A stretch of 64,000 bases of DNA from Erwinia sp. JUb26 (lineage in GTDB: Bacteria > Pseudomonadota > Gammaproteobacteria > Enterobacterales > Enterobacteriaceae), in NCBI RefSeq assembly GCF_003751505.1, contig NZ_RJVB01000013.1, positions 1 through 64,000 on the forward strand, in the 5' to 3' direction. A model generated the notes under the pieces. It saw only the letters and a program-made list of their open reading frames with translations. It made no database searches and had not been told where the DNA came from. Of the stretch, positions 59,647-64,000 are shown piece after piece. Positions within the stretch are counted from its first letter, which is position 1. Each line of letters starts with the position of its first letter. A program made the position numbers and the translations under genes.

Positions 59647-60588
59647 TCAGGGATGAGTCACGGAGGTCGGTAACGGCGTTCCGGGGCGAGAAGCATCCCG
59701 CACTCGCGGCAAATGATCGCAGGCGTGCTGACGGGCTGAGTGGATAAAAGCTTCCACTACCGCCTGACGCTGCTCGCCATCGCGCACCGCCGCATAAAGT
59801 CTGCTCCACAGACCGTCACCCAGCGCTTTGGTGACCACCAGTCCCTGATGTTCAAAGCTTTCTACCACCCAGTGCGGCAGGGCGGCAATTCCCATCTGCG
59901 CGGAGACCATCTGAATAAGTAGCAGTGTGTTATCCACGCTTTTCAGCGCAGGGCTCACCCCCGCCGGCTGCAGAAAATGGCGCCAGATATCCAGGCGCTG
60001 GCGCTGTACCGGATATATCAACAGCACTTCACTGGCTAAGTCTTCCGGCGAAATATGGTTCACTTTGGCAAGTGGATGGTCGGGCGCCAGCACCAGCCTG
60101 ACTTCGAAATCAAACATCGGTGAATAGAAAAGACCGCTGCGCGGCAGAATATCGGAGGTCAGAACGATATCCAGTTCGCCCTGCTGAAGAGCAGGCTGCG
60201 GGTCAAACGTCACGCCGGATTTAAAATCCATCACCACCTGGGGCCAGCTCTTGCGGAAATTATTCAGTGCCGGAGTCAGCCACTGAATACAGCTGTGGCA
60301 CTCAATCGCAATGCGCAGCGTGGTCTGGTGTGGCTCATGGCAGGCCTGTAGCGCCTGCTGGATCTGTGGCAGCACCTGCTCGGCCAACTGCAGCAAAACT
60401 TCTCCCTGCGGCGTAAAGCGCAGCGGTTGGCTTTTCCGCACAAACAAACGGAAGCCCAGACGCTGTTCCAGATCGCTGAACTGATGGGATAACGCTGACT
60501 GCGTTTGATGAAGCTGGGCGGCGGCGGCGGCCAGCGAGCCTGAATTTCGCAGGGCCTGCAGCGTTCGCAGGTGTTTAAGTTCGATCAT
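59647..60588 (-). CDS. metR: LysR-family regulator of methionine genes MetR
   Basis: A 313-residue LysR-type activator with the N-terminal HTH ([23 protein letters not shown]) and the effector domain. With homocysteine it activates metE and in E. coli also affects metH, glyA and hmp. It is divergent from metE with a 122-bp shared spacer, the classical arrangement. Confidence 0.97.
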   Translation of the reverse strand: MIELKHLRTLQALRNSGSLAAAAAQLHQTQSALSHQFSDLEQRLGFRLFVRKSQPLRFTPQGEVLLQLAEQVLPQIQQALQACHEPHQTTLRIAIECHSCIQWLTPALNNFRKSWPQVVMDFKSGVTFDPQPALQQGELDIVLTSDILPRSGLFYSPMFDFEVRLVLAPDHPLAKVNHISPEDLASEVLLIYPVQRQRLDIWRHFLQPAGVSPALKSVDNTLLLIQMVSAQMGIAALPHWVVESFEHQGLVVTKALGDGLWSRLYAAVRDGEQRQAVVEAFIHSARQHACDHLPRVRDASRPGTPLPTSVTHP

Positions 60589-60652
60589 GAGAGTCCTTCA
60601 CATCGGCCGTGAACATATTGCGCTTGTGGATAATACAGTACCTGCGGATTAT

Positions 60653-60676
60653 AGCGGTGTAAACATCTGGACGTCC
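60653..60676. promoter_or_regulatory. Candidate MetJ operator (three met boxes) before metE
   Basis: Three adjoining 8-mers match AGACGTCT at 5, 6 and 6 of 8 positions (60653-60660, 60661-60668, 60669-60676; the last is GGACGTCC). Tandem met boxes are how MetJ-SAM represses. A MetR-like half-site TGAA (60610-60613, followed by N5 and TGCG) lies 40 bp upstream. Confidence 0.6.
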
Positions 60677-60710
60677 AAATGATAACACCTAAATGAACAG
60701 GAATCGAATC

Positions 60711-62981
60711 ATGACTATTCAGAACCATACTCTTGGATTCCCCCGCGTCGGTTTGCGCCGCGAGCTTAAAAAAGCACTGGAAAGCTACTGGGCGGGCAAC
60801 AGCACGCAGGAAGCGCTGTTGGCTACCGGCAGCGAACTGCGCGCCCGCCACTGGCAGCAGCAGAAAGATGCCGGTGTGGATCTGCTGCCGGTCGGTGACT
60901 TCGCCTGGTACGATCACGTGCTGACGACCAGCCTGCTGTTGGGCAACGTACCTGCTCGCCACCGGAATAAAGAGGGTTCTGTTGATCTTGATACCCTGTT
61001 CCGCCTTGGCCGGGGCCGCGCGCCGACCGGTGAGCCCGCCGCCGCGGCTGAAATGACCAAATGGTTTAACACCAACTATCACTACATGGTGCCGGAGTTT
61101 GTGCAGGGTCAGCAGTTCAAGCTGACCTGGACCCAGCTGTTGGATGAAGTTGATGAAGCGCTGGCCCTGGGGCATAACGTCAAACCCGTGCTGCTTGGCC
61201 CGGTCACCTACCTGTGGCTGGGGAAAGTGAAAGGTGAGTCGTTCGACCGCCTGACGCTGCTCAAAGACATTCTCCCGGTATATCAACAGGTGCTTGCCGA
61301 ACTGGCGAAACGTGATATTGAGTGGGTACAGATTGACGAACCAGCCCTGGCGCTGGAGTTGACGGCTGAATGGCTGGCAGCGTTTAAACCGGCTTATGAC
61401 GCGCTACAGGGGCACACCAGGCTGCTGTTGACGACCTATTTTGACAGTATTGGCCAGAATCTGCAGACCATCACCGCGCTGCCGGTGCAGGGCCTGCACG
61501 TGGATCTGGTCCACGGTAAAGATGACCTCAGCGTGCTGAATAGCAAAGTGCCGGCGAACTGGCTGCTGTCAGTTGGGGTGATCAACGGGCGTAACGTCTG
61601 GCGTGCCGACCTCAGCAGCTGGTTTGAGCGCCTGCAGCCGCTGGTCGCCCAGCGTAAACAGCTGTGGATTGGATCCTCCTGCTCGCTGTTACATAGCCCC
61701 ATCGATCTGAGCGCGGAAACGCGTCTGGATGAAGAGGTGAAAAGCTGGTTCGCGTTCGCACTGCAGAAATGTCGCGAACTGTCACTGCTGAGCAATGCGT
61801 TGAACAACAACGATGCCGCCTCGCTGGAGGCCTGGAGCGCGCCCGTTCGCGCTCGCAAAACATCAACCCGCGTACACAATGCTGCGGTGAGTCAGCGCCT
61901 GGCGGCTATCACCGCGAAGGACAGCCAGCGTCTGAGCCGCTATCAGGTTCGTGCCGAAGCCCAGCGTCGGCGTTTCCAACTGCCGGACTGGCCAACCACC
62001 ACCATTGGTTCATTCCCACAGACCAGCGAAATTCGCGGTCTGCGTCTGGACTTCAAACAGGGGCGTCTGGACGGTTCCCACTATCGTACCGGCATCGCCG
62101 AACACATCAGGCAGGCTATCGTCGAACAGGAGCGTCTGGGCCTCGATGTGCTGGTTCACGGTGAAGCCGAGCGTAACGATATGGTCGAATATTTCGGTGA
62201 AAACCTCGACGGCTTCGTCTTCACGCAGAACGGCTGGGTGCAGAGCTACGGTTCTCGCTGTGTAAAACCGCCGATTATCATTGGTGACATCAGCCGTCCG
62301 CAGGCGATCACCGTTGAGTGGGCGAAGTATGCCCAGTCGCTGACCGATAAGCCGGTCAAAGGTATGTTGACCGGCCCGGTCACCATCCTCTGCTGGTCAT
62401 TCCCACGTGAAGACGTTTCGCGTGAAACCATTGCGAAGCAGATTGCGCTGGCGCTGCGTGACGAGGTGGCAGATCTGGAAAAAGCTGGGATCGGCATCAT
62501 CCAGATTGATGAACCGGCCCTGCGTGAAGGCCTGCCGCTGCATCAGTCAGACTGGGCTGCCTATCTGGCGTGGGCGGTGGACGCGTTCCGCCTGAATGCC
62601 GCCGTGGCGCAGGATGATACGCAGATCCACACCCATATGTGCTACTGCGAGTTCAATGACATCATGGATTCGATTGCGGCACTGGATGCGGATGTGATCA
62701 CCATTGAAACCTCGCGTTCTGATATGGAGCTGCTGGAATCCTTTGAGGTGTTTGACTATCCCAATGAGATTGGCCCGGGCGTCTACGATATCCACTCGCC
62801 AAACGTACCAAGCGTGGAGTGGATGGAGAACCTGCTGCTGAAAGCCGCACGGCGTATTCCAACCGAACGTCTGTGGGTAAATCCGGACTGCGGCCTGAAA
62901 ACGCGCGGCTGGACTGAAACCCGGCAGGCGCTGGCCAATATGGTGAAAGCGGCGCAGAACCTGCGTGCGGCAAAAGCGTAG
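60711..62981 (+). CDS. metE: Cobalamin-independent methionine synthase
   Basis: A 756-residue zinc enzyme transferring methyl from methyl-tetrahydropteroyltriglutamate to homocysteine. Zinc ligands are in [11 protein letters not shown] and [10 protein letters not shown] near the C-terminus; the duplicated N-terminal barrel begins [20 protein letters not shown]. The start at 60711 ([10 protein letters not shown]) follows AGGAA; the frame is open six codons earlier. Divergent from metR, repressed by MetJ and activated by MetR in relatives. Confidence 0.98.
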   Translation: MTIQNHTLGFPRVGLRRELKKALESYWAGNSTQEALLATGSELRARHWQQQKDAGVDLLPVGDFAWYDHVLTTSLLLGNVPARHRNKEGSVDLDTLFRLGRGRAPTGEPAAAAEMTKWFNTNYHYMVPEFVQGQQFKLTWTQLLDEVDEALALGHNVKPVLLGPVTYLWLGKVKGESFDRLTLLKDILPVYQQVLAELAKRDIEWVQIDEPALALELTAEWLAAFKPAYDALQGHTRLLLTTYFDSIGQNLQTITALPVQGLHVDLVHGKDDLSVLNSKVPANWLLSVGVINGRNVWRADLSSWFERLQPLVAQRKQLWIGSSCSLLHSPIDLSAETRLDEEVKSWFAFALQKCRELSLLSNALNNNDAASLEAWSAPVRARKTSTRVHNAAVSQRLAAITAKDSQRLSRYQVRAEAQRRRFQLPDWPTTTIGSFPQTSEIRGLRLDFKQGRLDGSHYRTGIAEHIRQAIVEQERLGLDVLVHGEAERNDMVEYFGENLDGFVFTQNGWVQSYGSRCVKPPIIIGDISRPQAITVEWAKYAQSLTDKPVKGMLTGPVTILCWSFPREDVSRETIAKQIALALRDEVADLEKAGIGIIQIDEPALREGLPLHQSDWAAYLAWAVDAFRLNAAVAQDDTQIHTHMCYCEFNDIMDSIAALDADVITIETSRSDMELLESFEVFDYPNEIGPGVYDIHSPNVPSVEWMENLLLKAARRIPTERLWVNPDCGLKTRGWTETRQALANMVKAAQNLRAAKA

Positions 62982-63016
62982 TTATCGGTGTGAATTGAGT
63001 GGTGTTGTCATCGATT

Positions 63017-63040
63017 GGGGCGCTTAACGCCCCTGTTTTT
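63017..63040 (+). terminator. Terminator downstream of metE
   Basis: GGGGCG/CGCCCC with a 5-nt loop followed by TGTTTTT, 35 bp after metE. It overlaps the end of the convergent dienelactone hydrolase gene by 2 nt. Confidence 0.88.
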
Positions 63041-63875
63041 AGGCCTTCGCCACCACGCCATGCTGGGTAAACCACGCCAGCATGCGCTGCCAGCCATCGG
63101 TGGCGGATTCGGCATGATAGCTGGGACGGTAGTCGGCGTTAAACGCGTGACCGGCATCCGGATAGACGATGATTTCCGCGTGCGCATTGGCCGCACGCAG
63201 CGCCTGGCGCATGGTATCGACCGTATCCAACGGGATCCCGTCATCTTTCGCACCGTAAAGTCCTAACACCGGTGCATTCAGGTCGACCGCAATGTCCACC
63301 GGTTGTTTCTGCTGCTTCATGGTCTTTTCACCAACCAGCTTGCCATACCATGCCACGGCGGCTTTCAGCTGCGGGTTGTGCGCGGCGTAAAGCCAGGTAA
63401 TGCGGCCGCCCCAGCAAAATCCGGTGATCGCCATATTGCGCATATCGCCCTCATGGCGCGATGCCCAGTTCGCCACGTGGTCAAGATCGGCCAGAACCTG
63501 ACTGTCCGGCACTTTACTGACCAGCTCCTTTAACAGAGTAGGGATATCGGTATAGTCGGCGGCATCACCCTGGCGGAAGTAGAGCTCGGGAGCGACGGCC
63601 AGATAGCCTTCGCGCGCCAGACGTCGACAAATATCGCGAATGTGTTCATGAACACCGAAGATCTCCTGCACCACCAGCACGACGGGTAGCGGTCCTGCCA
63701 CATTGCGTGGCCTGGCGTGGAAGGCGGGCATATTCTCACCCTGAGTGGGGATCGAGGTTTCACCAGAAAGAATTTCCGTGTCATCGGTAATAATGGTGGT
63801 GGCCGCGACAGGCTGGACTGCAGGTGCGAAGCTATTATTGCTCAATTTTTGAGTCGTGTTATCTTCGGTTTTCAT
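63039..63875 (-). CDS. dlhH: Dienelactone hydrolase family protein DlhH (YsgA)
   Basis: A 278-residue alpha/beta hydrolase with the dienelactone-hydrolase triad: Cys in GFCWGG, Asp in GAKDDGIP and His in GHAFN. An N-terminal extension (about 50 residues) precedes the domain, as in E. coli YsgA (271). Natural substrate unknown. The start at 63875 is chosen because GGAGAGGA lies directly before it; the earlier in-frame ATG overlaps that site. Confidence 0.94.
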   Translation of the reverse strand: MKTEDNTTQKLSNNSFAPAVQPVAATTIITDDTEILSGETSIPTQGENMPAFHARPRNVAGPLPVVLVVQEIFGVHEHIRDICRRLAREGYLAVAPELYFRQGDAADYTDIPTLLKELVSKVPDSQVLADLDHVANWASRHEGDMRNMAITGFCWGGRITWLYAAHNPQLKAAVAWYGKLVGEKTMKQQKQPVDIAVDLNAPVLGLYGAKDDGIPLDTVDTMRQALRAANAHAEIIVYPDAGHAFNADYRPSYHAESATDGWQRMLAWFTQHGVVAKA

Positions 63876-64000
63876 TGTCCTCTCCATGCATGAACTAAGG
63901 CGATGGGCTAACTATAGCCAGGAAACACTGGCACCCTCGCTGGGTACGGGCTATCTCTTGATCATCAGATAAACCCGATCTGCGGGGTGGGTTGTAGCAA
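63876..64000. other. Window edge: upstream region of dlhH
   Basis: 125 bp with no gene visible. In E. coli the next gene is udp on the plus strand, so its promoter could lie here. An inverted repeat GCCAGGAAACACTGGC (63917-63932) is the only structure noted. Confidence 0.3.

Overview
The window is chromosomal DNA from a gamma-proteobacterium of the order Enterobacterales, most likely Erwiniaceae (Erwinia/Pantoea-like). Nearly every protein is a close match to a remembered Escherichia coli protein, and gene order follows the E. coli interval from the distal end of rrnC (tRNA-Asp, tRNA-Trp) through ilv, ECA, hem/cya, uvrD, pld/recQ and metR/metE to dlhH. The genus is inferred from gene content and protein divergence, not from a marker search.

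Layout. 1-3182: the tRNA-Asp/Trp pair, hdfR, maoP, comM. 3183-12924: the branched-chain amino acid block, with the ilvL attenuator, the tiny ilvX, an intact ilvGMEDA operon, the divergent ilvY/ilvC pair and ppiC. 13071-19968: rep, rhlB-gppA, trxA, rho. 20255-31162: the enterobacterial common antigen (ECA) operon wecA-wzzE-wecBCDE-wzxE-wecF-wzyE-wecG, without rffG and rffH. 31292-31962: a tRNA operon Arg-His-Leu-Pro-Pro with a duplicated tRNA-Pro. 32126-32558: the small RNA glmZ with a sigma-54-type promoter and three GlrR-like sites. 32655-36732: hemCDXY. 37030-45290: cyaA, lptM, dapF, a DUF484 gene, xerC, yigB and LexA-controlled uvrD; cyaY is missing from its usual place. 45368-54906: corL/corA, an AbrB-like membrane protein, rarD-yigI, pldA, recQ, rhtB, pldB, yigL.

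54992-59549 is the accessory stretch. Where E. coli has yigM, this genome carries an AT-rich cassette: a soluble ToxR-type winged-helix protein, a divergent membrane-bound MarT/PsaE-like regulator and a FidL/PsaF-like partner. These are followed by a solitary glpT with CRP and GlpR sites, and yehS. The core order resumes with metR, metE and dlhH at 59647-63875.

The genes form several working units: branched-chain amino acid synthesis with three layers of control (attenuation, IlvY, IlvM feedback subunit); lipid-linked ECA synthesis, flipping and polymerisation; the second to fourth steps of tetrapyrrole synthesis beside adenylate cyclase; DNA repair helicases (Rep, UvrD, RecQ); and envelope transport and phospholipid turnover. 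The candidates for something less described are the accessory regulator cassette, the GlrR-site architecture of glmZ and the conserved micro-ORFs ilvX and corL.
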